NCBI GenBank assembly: GCA_003520965.1
Contig: DOTU01000254.1
Span: forward strand, 1 to 14,455
Source: Candidatus Zixiibacteriota bacterium
Lineage (GTDB): Bacteria; Zixibacteria; MSB-5A5; UBA10806
DNA: 14,455 bases
Direction of reading: 5' to 3'
Part shown: positions 7,044 to 14,455 of the stretch, piece after piece
How positions within the stretch are numbered: the stretch's first letter is position 1
Layout: the number at the start of each line of letters is the position of its first letter
Position numbers and translations under genes: made by a program
The notes under the pieces: generated by a model
Databases searched by the model: none
The model's input: only the letters and a program-made list of their open reading frames with translations
What the model was told of the DNA's origin: nothing

Positions 7044-7772
7044 TTAAAATTGATGCTTTATGACACGGGCGATATTCAGCAAAATTCTGGCAGAATATAT
7101 TCCTCCCCGGCGGAGAGCATTAATATTCGCCCGTGAATCGGTATCAAAGAACTGGCTTTCAGTCCAAAAGTAACCGCTTCGCATCGCTGCGATAATTGTG
7201 CTGACATCCGGCTTCGGGAGATCGATTAATGTTGCAATCGGCCCGAAACTTCGTTTGCTGTGCAGATCCAACCCGGTAAATGCCTTCAGCTCCGGATTAA
7301 GGGAGCGGTATTTTCGGTAAATTCGCAGCGGTTTTCTTTGTGGAAGGTATTTCCCGTCGTTGCTGTTATTCCATACCTCATAACCATCGAGCTTGATTAT
7401 CCAGTCATCGCTGACCGGGTAATTCTTTATTGTCGGATGGGCCCAAACTGCGACTCCACCATGTGATTTAATATGCTCTATTATTTTCTTGGGGTCTTCG
7501 CTATCACACGTTGCCGTCGTCCCGTACCCGAGTATGTCGATTTTATCCCGGCAGCGGAATTCGATGCCGGGAATAATCAGAAAATTATCACCCGATAACT
7601 TTCTCGCTTCCTCAACGAGTTTATTGATTGAGTCTTGATTGAGATCATACGAGTGTTCGGTAATCGCGATAAAATTATAGCCTAGTTCTTTCAAGAAATC
7701 TGATAACTCAGCGAGGCTCATGATGCCGTCATGAGAAAGAGTTGTATGAAGATGAAGCGCTCCTCTCAACAT
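7044..7772 (-). CDS. PHP-domain metal-dependent hydrolase
   Basis: A 242-residue protein made almost entirely of a PHP (polymerase and histidinol phosphatase) domain, a trinuclear-metal phosphoesterase fold. The usual metal ligands are all present in order: H7 and H9 in ALHLHTTLSHDG, D15, H40 in TEHS, E71 in PGIEF, H112 in WAHP, and D169/H171 in GLDLH. It should therefore be catalytically active. Family members include histidinol phosphatase, nucleases such as YciV/TrpH, and the CpsB/YwqE tyrosine phosphatases of capsule loci; the sequence alone does not choose among them. Location in a polysaccharide operon suggests cleavage of a phosphate ester in the pathway or a regulatory phosphatase role. 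The start is supported by a strong GGGAGGG ribosome binding site about 9 bases before the ATG. It lies 79 bases downstream of the ATP-grasp gene and ends the first minus-strand block. Confidence 0.88.
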   Translation of the reverse strand: MLRGALHLHTTLSHDGIMSLAELSDFLKELGYNFIAITEHSYDLNQDSINKLVEEARKLSGDNFLIIPGIEFRCRDKIDILGYGTTATCDSEDPKKIIEHIKSHGGVAVWAHPTIKNYPVSDDWIIKLDGYEVWNNSNDGKYLPQRKPLRIYRKYRSLNPELKAFTGLDLHSKRSFGPIATLIDLPKPDVSTIIAAMRSGYFWTESQFFDTDSRANINALRRGGIYSARILLNIARVIKHQF

Positions 7773-7851
7773 TTAATCGTCCCTCCCATTAAAACCAATA
7801 ATAAACTGTTGCTGGCGATATTCCTTTTTCGATTATTTGCTATTATTAAAT

Positions 7852-9078
7852 TCATTTTGTCAGTTGTTTCAACCATTCTTTGAGCTCAAAAAGAAACGGG
7901 CGAATATCGTCAAATCTCAACACCTCGTATTTCATCTTAGGCTGATAGAACTTGAGAAATCCCACAAGAGTTGCAATTCTGCCGGGATAATTCAGCGGCA
8001 ACCTGAGACTTGAATCGGATTTCAAGAGCCTGGCTAAAAGATGATCCAGATCTCCCAACAGCCATCGTGATTTGACCCCGATTTCATAATCGAATTTAGA
8101 GGGCACATCGCCTGTTGTGGTCATCTGATAAAGCATCGCTGGGAAATCGATTCCTGAATCAATAGCTAATTGCAGAGACCCCCAGAACCGGGCATTGATT
8201 TCCATAATTCTTGGTGTACCGTCCCTGCTGTCTTGTTTGAATTCAACCATAGCCACCCCATGCCAGTTCAAGGCTTTTAAGAGCCTGATACTGTAGTCTT
8301 TGACGACTGGGTCGGGGGCGATGCTATCCCTCAACGTACTGACTCCCCCCGACGGAGGTTTTTCACGGATTCTTCTATGAAAAAAGCAGGCTTTGACCTC
8401 CCCCCGGTTAAATAACAAAAATGCCCCGATACCGGGCCCTGAAACTCGTTCCTGAATGAGGGGCAAACAAGGCGAGTTTTTATAAATTTCCAACTTTCTA
8501 TTCAGTTCATCAAAACTATAGGCATAATCAACACCGGCATCAATCCAGCCCGAACTTGTGAGGTATTTGGACTGGCGAGGTTTAATCACAACCGGATAAT
8601 TCAGTTCGCTCCTAATTCTGTTAAGTTCGGACAGATCGTTGATAAAATACGTTTTGGGGGTTGGGATATCAAGAGATTGTGAAAGTTCGATAATTTTTCC
8701 TTTATCGATAGCTTTCAAATATGATTCTTTTCCAGCGACAGGAATATCGGTGGATCTTGAAAGGTTTTCAAATTCATTCATAACCAATGACATGGTGATA
8801 TCGGTCATCGGCAAAATCATATCGTATTTGTATCGGCTTAGCTCGTGGGCAACATCACTAATAAAGCCTTTTGGATCAGATAGAGCAGATGCGTACCTGA
8901 TTGAATTGGCAACAAATTTGGATTTCGATGCCAGGCAGGGGAGACTATCTTCCCCAACAGTTACGGCAAGCCCCAACTTTCCCAGCGATCTCACGGCTGC
9001 TAGGGTAGACCTCTGACGCCCATCTAGGATGAGAACTCTGCCTTTAGCGGAGTCCCCTTTGATCTTTTCGTCTTGCAA
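7852..9078 (-). CDS. ATP-grasp carboxylate-amine ligase-like protein
   Basis: A 408-residue ATP-grasp enzyme, related to the carbamoyl-phosphate-synthase large-chain/D-Ala-D-Ala-ligase type. Residues 14-120 form a Rossmann-like pre-ATP-grasp domain (VLILDGRQRSTLAAVRSLG). The ATP-grasp core has VVIKPRQS with K166, LIQERVSGPGIG at about 207-218, and the metal ligands E279 (VEFK) and E293/N295 (MEINARFWGS). The last about 90 residues are specific to this subgroup. Such enzymes activate a carboxylate as acyl-phosphate and join it to an amine or other nucleophile, so this one may attach an amino acid or other acid to a sugar; the substrate is not known. The start is TTG at 9078, directly after the TGA of the deacetylase gene and in the same phase. 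It is supported by a GAGGA Shine-Dalgarno at 9087-9091, and no ATG lies early enough to keep the first domain. It is probably cytoplasmic. Confidence 0.9.
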   Translation of the reverse strand: MQDEKIKGDSAKGRVLILDGRQRSTLAAVRSLGKLGLAVTVGEDSLPCLASKSKFVANSIRYASALSDPKGFISDVAHELSRYKYDMILPMTDITMSLVMNEFENLSRSTDIPVAGKESYLKAIDKGKIIELSQSLDIPTPKTYFINDLSELNRIRSELNYPVVIKPRQSKYLTSSGWIDAGVDYAYSFDELNRKLEIYKNSPCLPLIQERVSGPGIGAFLLFNRGEVKACFFHRRIREKPPSGGVSTLRDSIAPDPVVKDYSIRLLKALNWHGVAMVEFKQDSRDGTPRIMEINARFWGSLQLAIDSGIDFPAMLYQMTTTGDVPSKFDYEIGVKSRWLLGDLDHLLARLLKSDSSLRLPLNYPGRIATLVGFLKFYQPKMKYEVLRFDDIRPFLFELKEWLKQLTK

Positions 9079-10143
9079 TCAGGAATTCCTCAGTAAATGG
9101 AAATCAAACATTGCCCGCGAGTAATTTCCGCGTGGGCCTACAGAGATACCTTCATGAACCCCGATTCTCCTCAGGGCAAACAGCTCGGATTTATTACCCG
9201 GTTTTCCAATCCCTTTGGTTGTCACTGCGCAGAGATAGCCCCCCTGCTCCACTAATTTCTCAATCTCGATGTTATAATCGCCATTGGGATAAGAGAAAAT
9301 ATCAACCCTCAATCCAAGCTTAGCTTCAATCACTTCCCTCGAATCCCGCAATTCTCTCATATTTTCATCCGACGAAAGAGTGGTCATAACTCTATGTGTA
9401 CAGCCATGAGAGCCGAACGAAATACCGTGTTGGCTCATTTCTTTGACCTCATCCCAGTTCATAGTCCACCTGGAATTGTCACCGGTATTATCGCTCTTCT
9501 TATTCGATTTTGAAAGTTCATCCAGGACCCTATTAATTACAATTAAATCCAGCTTTTTTAATTTTTCTATAAACCAATCGGTATCGCTTGCCATGGTCTC
9601 GATGGCAGCCGAGTCGGATTCTGCGCTTGATAGGCATACTTTTTTAAAGAGCGCGCGAAGCTGTTGCCTATCGAGTTTATTTATTGTCATCAGCGTGGCT
9701 GCCCGCATAAACCAAAAGATATCATTTGTGCCGATAAAATTAGCGGTTAGGAATATTATTGCCGGAAGTTGATATTCTTTCAGGATCGGATAGGCATGCT
9801 GATAATTATCGCGCCAGCCATCGTCGAAAGTAATAACTATGTTCTTGGGATCAAGAGTCTGATTACTTCGAATTGATGTGGCCAGATCAGCGAGCGAAAT
9901 AGGTTTATAATGTTTTGCCAAATATGACATTTGCTTATCAAAAACAGGCGTAGAAACATAAAGTCCGGCTTGTGAATATTTAAGTTCGGCTTTAGGATCG
10001 TCAAACACCTGATGATACATTAAAATGAGCGGCTTTTGATTGGATCTACTAAGCCTTTTTAGAAATCGAAAGACAAATGCCAATCCAGAATAATACAATA
10101 ATACCACAATGAAGTATTTTAAGATTTGTTTCATCCTACTCAT
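9079..10143 (-). CDS. Polysaccharide deacetylase (NodB homology, CE4 family)
   Basis: A 354-residue carbohydrate esterase that removes N-acetyl (less often O-acetyl) groups from sugars using a divalent metal. The NodB motifs are present: TFDDG at 105-109 (catalytic D107 and metal-binding D108), SHGCTH at 245-250 with metal ligands H246 and H250, and FSYPNGDY at 283-290. MYHQVF at 42-47 is typical of this subgroup. About 140 residues separate the first two motifs, much more than in minimal NodB domains; residues about 143-228 form an insert. The N-terminus has one hydrophobic helix at about 10-28 with no clear cleavage site and more positive charge after it (R26, K29, R30, R33, K37) than before, so it may be a membrane anchor leaving the enzyme on the cytoplasmic side. 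The gene starts 5 bases after the aminotransferase stop and abuts the ATP-grasp gene. Confidence 0.93.
   Translation of the reverse strand: MSRMKQILKYFIVVLLYYSGLAFVFRFLKRLSRSNQKPLILMYHQVFDDPKAELKYSQAGLYVSTPVFDKQMSYLAKHYKPISLADLATSIRSNQTLDPKNIVITFDDGWRDNYQHAYPILKEYQLPAIIFLTANFIGTNDIFWFMRAATLMTINKLDRQQLRALFKKVCLSSAESDSAAIETMASDTDWFIEKLKKLDLIVINRVLDELSKSNKKSDNTGDNSRWTMNWDEVKEMSQHGISFGSHGCTHRVMTTLSSDENMRELRDSREVIEAKLGLRVDIFSYPNGDYNIEIEKLVEQGGYLCAVTTKGIGKPGNKSELFALRRIGVHEGISVGPRGNYSRAMFDFHLLRNS
9087..9091 (-). promoter_or_regulatory. Shine-Dalgarno that supports the TTG start of the ATP-grasp gene
   Basis: GAGGA on the minus strand, inside the last codons of the deacetylase gene, 8 bases before the TTG at 9078-9076. 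Spacing is ideal, which argues for re-initiation at TTG rather than readthrough of the preceding TGA. Confidence 0.55.
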
Positions 10144-10148
10144 TTCAT

Positions 10149-11351
10149 TTACAGCTCATTTAGGCAGGAAATCATCTTTAGAATATCTGTTGGTTTTAAA
10201 TTGGGATGCGTCGGCAGCGTTAGGAGACGATTTACTACCTGCTCAGCCCCTTCAAAACGACCAGATGGTTCGGCAAGATAATGCTCAATGTTTGTAATAT
10301 TTCGAATTGTTGACGGGTACATTGCAGATGCTGAAATGCCATTTTTCCGGAGTTGTTCGATCGCCTTATTACGGCTGACGCCATCGCTGCAAAGCACTGG
10401 TAGACGAAGGTAGTTGTTAATAAATTCGGGGTGCCATCCAATTACCGTTAGCTTTTTCGATTGAGCTATTGCCCTGGCCAAATGCCCCGCATTTATCTGA
10501 CGGATTGAATTAAGTTCGCCTAATCTTGGAAGCATTTTCGCGCACATACAGATTTGGAACTTTGACAGTCTGGAGGAGTTGAGATTCATGTCAAACACAG
10601 TTTTGCCGATCCCCAAAAACGGAATTGATGTCGCCAGACGATAGAGATATGGATTTAAAAATAGGGAGTAGAGCAGTATCTTAATAAATATAGTAGCCTC
10701 AATAATAACTCCAGGTTCTTTTATTAAGTCCATTTGCCTGGCAATTTCCCGGTTTATCTCCTCGTCGCCGGTTACTATAATTCCCCCGGAATACGTTGAA
10801 AGATTTTTCCCCCGGCCAAGACTGTAGAATCCGGCAATACCGTTTAATCCCAGTGAAATCCCATTGTAGACGCTTCCCATAGACTGGGCGGCATCATCAA
10901 TCAACTTAATATCTCTAGCCTTCGCAAACGCACTGAGCTTTTTCCAGGCACTTGGAATTCCGAATAGATTGCATCCAATAATAGCCAGTACTTTTTCAGT
11001 TGCGATTTCCTGAAGTTTATCATAATTGTAATCAAGTGTTGCCGGGTCTATATCGACGAGTCTAATCTTCAGATTGGAACTAGCAACAGCCGACGCCACT
11101 GAAAAGCAAGTATACGCAGGGATAACTACTTCGTTTTTATCGGAATTGGCATTTTTGGCGAATGCTCTCAAAATGACCGCAAGTGCAGTCCGCCCCGAAT
11201 TGGTACAATAGAAATGTCGGGCGCCACTAAATGCAAATATGCATTCAGAAAGCTCTTTGGATTGGTCATCAATTGAAAATCGTGCTCGAAACAACGAAAC
11301 TAAGTCCAAAATTGAGGTTGGAGTACCAGCAGGCGGTACTAAAGCAAACAT
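10149..11351 (-). CDS. DegT/DnrJ/EryC1/StrS-type PLP-dependent aminotransferase
   Basis: A 400-residue sugar aminotransferase-fold protein. Such enzymes transfer an amino group, usually from glutamate, to a keto-sugar nucleotide to make an amino sugar for the repeat unit. CTNSGRTAL at 49-57 is the PLP phosphate-binding region, IPAYTCFSVASAV at 77-89 the following conserved segment, LIDDAAQSMG at 150-159 carries the PLP-ring aspartate (D153) and the AAQ motif, and SLGRGKNLSTYSGG at 177-190 holds the probable Schiff-base lysine K182. An unusual hydrophobic stretch at about 218-250 (EATIFIKILLYSLFLNPYLY and onward) is not part of the classical sugar aminotransferases and could touch the membrane. 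The upstream gap to the ligase gene is 56 bases; the deacetylase gene follows after 5. No keto-sugar-forming dehydratase is in the window, so its substrate is made elsewhere or it has another role. Confidence 0.9.
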   Translation of the reverse strand: MFALVPPAGTPTSILDLVSLFRARFSIDDQSKELSECIFAFSGARHFYCTNSGRTALAVILRAFAKNANSDKNEVVIPAYTCFSVASAVASSNLKIRLVDIDPATLDYNYDKLQEIATEKVLAIIGCNLFGIPSAWKKLSAFAKARDIKLIDDAAQSMGSVYNGISLGLNGIAGFYSLGRGKNLSTYSGGIIVTGDEEINREIARQMDLIKEPGVIIEATIFIKILLYSLFLNPYLYRLATSIPFLGIGKTVFDMNLNSSRLSKFQICMCAKMLPRLGELNSIRQINAGHLARAIAQSKKLTVIGWHPEFINNYLRLPVLCSDGVSRNKAIEQLRKNGISASAMYPSTIRNITNIEHYLAEPSGRFEGAEQVVNRLLTLPTHPNLKPTDILKMISCLNEL

Positions 11352-11407
11352 AAATTATCCAATATCCCTGACAATTAGGTTAATCCTGAAATGTATTCCA
11401 ATTCGCA

Positions 11408-12832
11408 TTATCCGGTGAAAGCAGCCTTAGGCAGCGTTGGACTGCTCATAGGAGTATTTATCGTTTTATCATATTGCGTTACAAGAAAGAGTGTCATGGT
11501 CAGCGTATACAATGTTGTTATTTGCGGATAATATGTGGTTGAAAGGAACGTTGCGCAAGCTAAATAGGATAAGATGCTGCCCATTATTGAATTTGCTAAT
11601 ACCACTGAATTGTCGCCCGGAGAATGAACCTCGCGTTTTTGTATTTTTCGTAGGTGCTTAAATGCTGTGAATAACATCAGCAGATAACAGATCAAACCTA
11701 AAGACCCCAGCTCGGACATAAGTTGCGGGAATGTCCCATGCACAGCTCGTCCCCATTGTGTTGCACTATCCCTATCGGAAATAATATATTCCGGCATTCG
11801 GATTCCGACATTATTTGCCCCAACTCCATTTATTGGATAATCGGCAAACATTCGCATAGCCGCCTTCCACAAATGGAGGCGATCGGCCGCCGTTGATTCA
11901 TGTGTATCGGTGATACTTTCGACTTCGTGCCAGTACCTGGGCGGCGCAGCTATAACTATTGCCAGGGCCAGTACACCGGTAATGGCCAGACTAATAGCGA
12001 TTTTCCTTGATTTAATGATAGAATAAGTCAGCGCAACTATCACCCCTCCCCAGCCACCGCGCGAGAAACTTACTACGACCGCCACAACCAGAACTACCAA
12101 AACCAATAGTGCCGCAAACTTCTTGAAATTGGTCTTAAAATTAAAAAACATAAAGAATGCGAACGGTATCATCATATTCATGGCTAGCGCAAAATCATTT
12201 TCATCTCCCATTAGTGCCCCGCCCGCTATTCCGTGCCCCTTAATGCCCTTAAAGGCAAACAAGACATGAATCAAAAACAGGATCCAGATGAGTTTATTTA
12301 GCCGTTTAAGCGAATCTACTACATTGATTGCGATTAGGTACATTAAAAAGTAAATTGCCGTGCTTTGAAAAACATTATAAGCCATACGGTTATTCATTGC
12401 TGTAATAACGGTTGAGCCAATAACCCCAAGGTAGGCTAAAAACATCCAATTGAAAGTAGGCCATTGGATAAGCTTTCGAGTTTTTATTAAATGCAATATC
12501 CAGGAAACCAATGTCAGTATTTCAATTAACAATGCAATCCTCAAGGGCCTCATGGCATGGAAAAATACCTCAGGACGGCTGTAATCATAAAGATAGAAGA
12601 GGCATACACCCAAAAAAGGATTTTTTATTATATAGAAACCAATCAGGGCGGCTATAGGCACTAATATTAGCGCGACTTGTATCTTATAATCCAAAAAGGG
12701 AAGCCTTAGTGCTATGAAAATGCACACCAGGGAGAATGCCACATACAGCAGTTGCTTTGAGAAGTGCTCCCTGACAAATGGTTTTATCGGAGAATCGATT
12801 CTCTGAGATATGCTGTGATCTTTTTCCGTCAT
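11408..12832 (-). CDS. O-antigen ligase/polymerase-like membrane protein (Wzy/WaaL family)
   Basis: A 474-residue polytopic protein with about ten or more hydrophobic segments (for example 26-42, 49-69, 97-116, 127-146, 156-172, 180-195, 216-231, 237-256, 261-273, 278-296, 376-391 and 412-452). It has the features of the Wzy_C/WaaL superfamily: FSRGGW at 256-261 at the start of a helix, then a large periplasmic loop from about 298 to 372 with RLHLWKAAMRMFADYPINGVG at 318-338, HGTFPQLMSELGSLG at 365-379, and conserved H365 and E374. Members either polymerise flipped repeat units or ligate the glycan to lipid A core or protein; sequence alone does not separate these. The only such gene here, next to the flippase, it is most simply the polymerase. 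AAGGA lies just before the ATG. Gaps to neighbours are 64 bases upstream and 56 downstream. Confidence 0.9.
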   Translation of the reverse strand: MTEKDHSISQRIDSPIKPFVREHFSKQLLYVAFSLVCIFIALRLPFLDYKIQVALILVPIAALIGFYIIKNPFLGVCLFYLYDYSRPEVFFHAMRPLRIALLIEILTLVSWILHLIKTRKLIQWPTFNWMFLAYLGVIGSTVITAMNNRMAYNVFQSTAIYFLMYLIAINVVDSLKRLNKLIWILFLIHVLFAFKGIKGHGIAGGALMGDENDFALAMNMMIPFAFFMFFNFKTNFKKFAALLVLVVLVVAVVVSFSRGGWGGVIVALTYSIIKSRKIAISLAITGVLALAIVIAAPPRYWHEVESITDTHESTAADRLHLWKAAMRMFADYPINGVGANNVGIRMPEYIISDRDSATQWGRAVHGTFPQLMSELGSLGLICYLLMLFTAFKHLRKIQKREVHSPGDNSVVLANSIMGSILSYLACATFLSTTYYPQITTLYTLTMTLFLVTQYDKTINTPMSSPTLPKAAFTG

Positions 12833-12896
12833 TTTCCTTAACTTTCTATATTCGTCTTTGCCTTATTGCCGAAATTAAACCCCTGTTACAATTGAA

Positions 12897-14384
12897 TTAT
12901 CCCTTTATTGCGCCTACCTTAGCCCGTAGCAGATTAAACAACCGCGCCCTGATTTCAGAAATTTTAGCTAATTCCTCCAGTTTGAAAAATCTAAAAATAT
13001 GTAAAACCAGGGGGAATGATAGGGCAATCAGGAATTTAACGATTATCGAGGCCGCCAGGTTCGAGAGGTTAATCAAGCTGGCAATACCGTACATTGTCAG
13101 GGCGATGATGCTCATTTTTATTATTCTGCCATACTCATAGGGGACATAATATAATTTTTGCGAAACGATATGAGTGTAGATTAATAGGAATAGGAAGGAG
13201 ATCAGGGTTGCTATCGCTGCTCCAAGAGCTTGGAGTCGGGGGATAAGTAGGACATTCCCAGCAATGCCCACCGCCGCTGCCATTAGAGTAGCATAAGCAA
13301 GATACTTTGTTTTCTTAGCTAGGTGAATGCCGAATTGAACATAAACTACGGCCCCATTGAAAATGTAGGCTATCAGAATTATGCCCACATATTTGTAGGC
13401 CTCAGAAAATTTAGGGTCTGCAACTATGGTGATGATGTCCTTAATAAGAATACATATCCCCAGACCGGTGTAAATAAGCAGAAAAGATAGATAGGTGAAG
13501 ATGACTGAGTATATTTCTTTGGCATTGGGCTCATTTACAAGATCGAATCTTTTTGGGGCCCAAACCAATAAAAACGGGCCCATTACAATTACGCTGGGCA
13601 TGAAACCAAATCGATACGCCAGAGAATAGATCCCAACTTCTGATAAATTCGAAAGCCTTTGCAGGAAAAACCTGTTGGAAAAGCTCACGATAAACATCCC
13701 AAACGTGCTCCAGGCCAGCGGAATTCCATATTTCAGCATCGGCCATAAAAGCTCGAAGTTATAGGAAAATTTGATTTTACGAAGTTGATAGATTACCAAA
13801 AAGACCCCTAACAGGCCGGTGACAATCAAACCGCTAAACAGTATTCCCCTAACCCCCATTCCAAAATATACGATTAATATGATATTAACCACCAGGCTCA
13901 TCGTAGTCTTGATCAATGAGATAGTTACAAATAAAACTGATTTCTGCTCGATTCTAAGAATCGTCAGCGGTATTTCATTGCTCAGATTGAATACCATTGA
14001 GGCAAAAATGATCATAAACAATCTATTATAATCGGGCGATTTGAATACCAGCGTAGAAATCTGCTTCGAAAATAAAACCGAAACAGCAAATATCATCAGC
14101 GATCCAACCCAGACAGTGATCATGGCTACGCTGATTACCTGTTCCTTTTTTTCCTTTTCTGTATATTCATAATAATATCGAACCACTGAATTGGCTATTC
14201 CCATCGCCGATAGCATTCCCACGATATAGCTTGTCAAATCCAGAAGCTCTAGGGTACCGTAATCCGATGGTGTCAGGTAATGGGTGTAAAGGGGGATTAA
14301 CAGGAAACCGATGCTCTTGCTTAATACATCGGCCACGCCATATATCAGCGAATGCTTGGCAATGCTTTTTACTACGCTAAACAT
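12897..14384 (-). CDS. wzx: Wzx-type polysaccharide flippase (MOP superfamily)
   Basis: A 495-residue integral membrane protein with about 14 predicted helices, the length and layout expected for oligosaccharide flippases. The N-terminal part has the family-typical GVADVLSKSIGFLLIPLY (16-33) and THYLTPSDYGTLELL (34-48), and NRFFLQRLSNLSEVGIYSLA at about 237-256 is the second-half signature common in these transporters. It would move undecaprenyl-linked repeat units from the cytoplasmic to the periplasmic leaflet, handing them to the ligase/polymerase encoded 64 bases downstream. The C-terminal tail (466-495) is basic and cytoplasmic. The ATG at 14384 has only a weak GAG ribosome binding site. 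Upstream, 14385-14455 holds 71 bases with no complete gene; a frame closing with TAG at 14409-14407 could be the end of another gene, but this cannot be judged from so little sequence. Confidence 0.92.
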   Translation of the reverse strand: MFSVVKSIAKHSLIYGVADVLSKSIGFLLIPLYTHYLTPSDYGTLELLDLTSYIVGMLSAMGIANSVVRYYYEYTEKEKKEQVISVAMITVWVGSLMIFAVSVLFSKQISTLVFKSPDYNRLFMIIFASMVFNLSNEIPLTILRIEQKSVLFVTISLIKTTMSLVVNIILIVYFGMGVRGILFSGLIVTGLLGVFLVIYQLRKIKFSYNFELLWPMLKYGIPLAWSTFGMFIVSFSNRFFLQRLSNLSEVGIYSLAYRFGFMPSVIVMGPFLLVWAPKRFDLVNEPNAKEIYSVIFTYLSFLLIYTGLGICILIKDIITIVADPKFSEAYKYVGIILIAYIFNGAVVYVQFGIHLAKKTKYLAYATLMAAAVGIAGNVLLIPRLQALGAAIATLISFLFLLIYTHIVSQKLYYVPYEYGRIIKMSIIALTMYGIASLINLSNLAASIIVKFLIALSFPLVLHIFRFFKLEELAKISEIRARLFNLLRAKVGAIKG

Positions 14385-14455
14385 TGTATTCTCGATTATT
14401 CATCCGCTACCTTTTTCTCAATACCCCACTATCCACTGGAGGCGCGAGGTTTCTT

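Noticed and set aside
7029..7059. Hairpin AAAGCAT/ATGCTTT around the stop codon of the PHP gene, followed by a T-rich run on the minus strand
   Set aside because: Only 7 pairs with two G/C pairs and a 17-base AT-rich loop; too weak to call a terminator.
7773..7851. Possible promoter between the ATP-grasp and PHP genes (TTGAAA and AATAAT)
   Set aside because: The spacing is 19 bases and the region is AT-rich; the strong ribosome binding site and short gap fit co-transcription equally well.
8639..9016. 125-codon plus-strand open frame antisense to the ATP-grasp gene
   Set aside because: Shadow of a gene with complete motifs; no family features.
9079..9081. TGA between the deacetylase and ATP-grasp genes as a selenocysteine or reassigned codon
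   Set aside because: TGA ends other genes here in normal positions, no selenocysteine element was recognised, and a good ribosome binding site precedes the following TTG. Readthrough is kept only as a question.
12778..13140. 120-codon plus-strand open frame across the ligase and flippase junction
   Set aside because: Antisense to two membrane-protein genes; its composition reflects hydrophobic codons on the other strand.
14385..14455. Possible 3' end of another minus-strand gene upstream of the flippase
   Set aside because: Two frames remain open to the edge for only 11 to 15 codons; nothing distinguishes them from non-coding sequence.
1..14455. Mobile elements, CRISPR arrays, tRNA or rRNA genes, phage or defence genes
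   Set aside because: No transposase motifs, terminal repeats, regularly spaced repeats or RNA gene signatures were seen; the coding content is accounted for by polysaccharide biosynthesis.

Overview
The window is one side of a large cell-surface polysaccharide locus (O-antigen, capsule or exopolysaccharide type). Twelve complete genes and one gene fragment are visible. The flippase (12897-14384) and the O-antigen ligase/polymerase-like membrane protein (11408-12832) indicate a Wzx/Wzy-type route, in which lipid-linked repeat units are built on the cytoplasmic face, flipped, and then polymerised or ligated. No rRNA, marker gene or mobile element fixes the taxonomy. A Wzx/Wzy locus beside a secreted protein with a bacterial signal peptide suggests a bacterium, probably Gram-negative. 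A little-cultivated environmental lineage is plausible, but this is inference only.

Layout. Positions 1-84 hold the first 28 codons of a secreted protein running left off the window (minus strand). It is divergent from a GT2 glycosyltransferase at 372-1334 (plus strand). Everything from 1312 to 14384 is on the minus strand, so it is transcribed from right to left. The first block is flippase, ligase/polymerase, PLP aminotransferase, polysaccharide deacetylase, ATP-grasp ligase and PHP metallohydrolase. After a 299-base gap carrying a good promoter candidate comes the second block: left-handed-beta-helix acyltransferase, GT4 glycosyltransferase, membrane GT2, a second GT4, and a CapK/PaaK-like adenylating enzyme. 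Within the second block the genes overlap or almost touch, so it is very likely an operon. The last gene of the array and the plus-strand GT2 converge and overlap by 23 bases.

How the genes may work together. Four glycosyltransferases (two GT2, two GT4) would build the repeat unit. The aminotransferase would make an amino sugar nucleotide, and the hexapeptide acyltransferase could acylate it. The deacetylase could free an amine on an N-acetyl sugar. The ATP-grasp enzyme and the adenylate-forming enzyme are two separate ways to activate a carboxylate, so the product may carry amide- or ester-linked substituents. That last step is a hypothesis. No initiating sugar-phosphate transferase (WbaP/WecA type), Wza/Wzc export proteins, or nucleotide-sugar dehydratases/epimerases are present, so the locus must extend beyond the window or be completed elsewhere.

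The individual families are all known. The less ordinary points are the in-phase TGA-TTG junction between deacetylase and ATP-grasp genes, a repeated extended -10 element in front of the second block, a hydrophobic insert in the aminotransferase, and the combination of two carboxylate-activating enzymes with a deacetylase.
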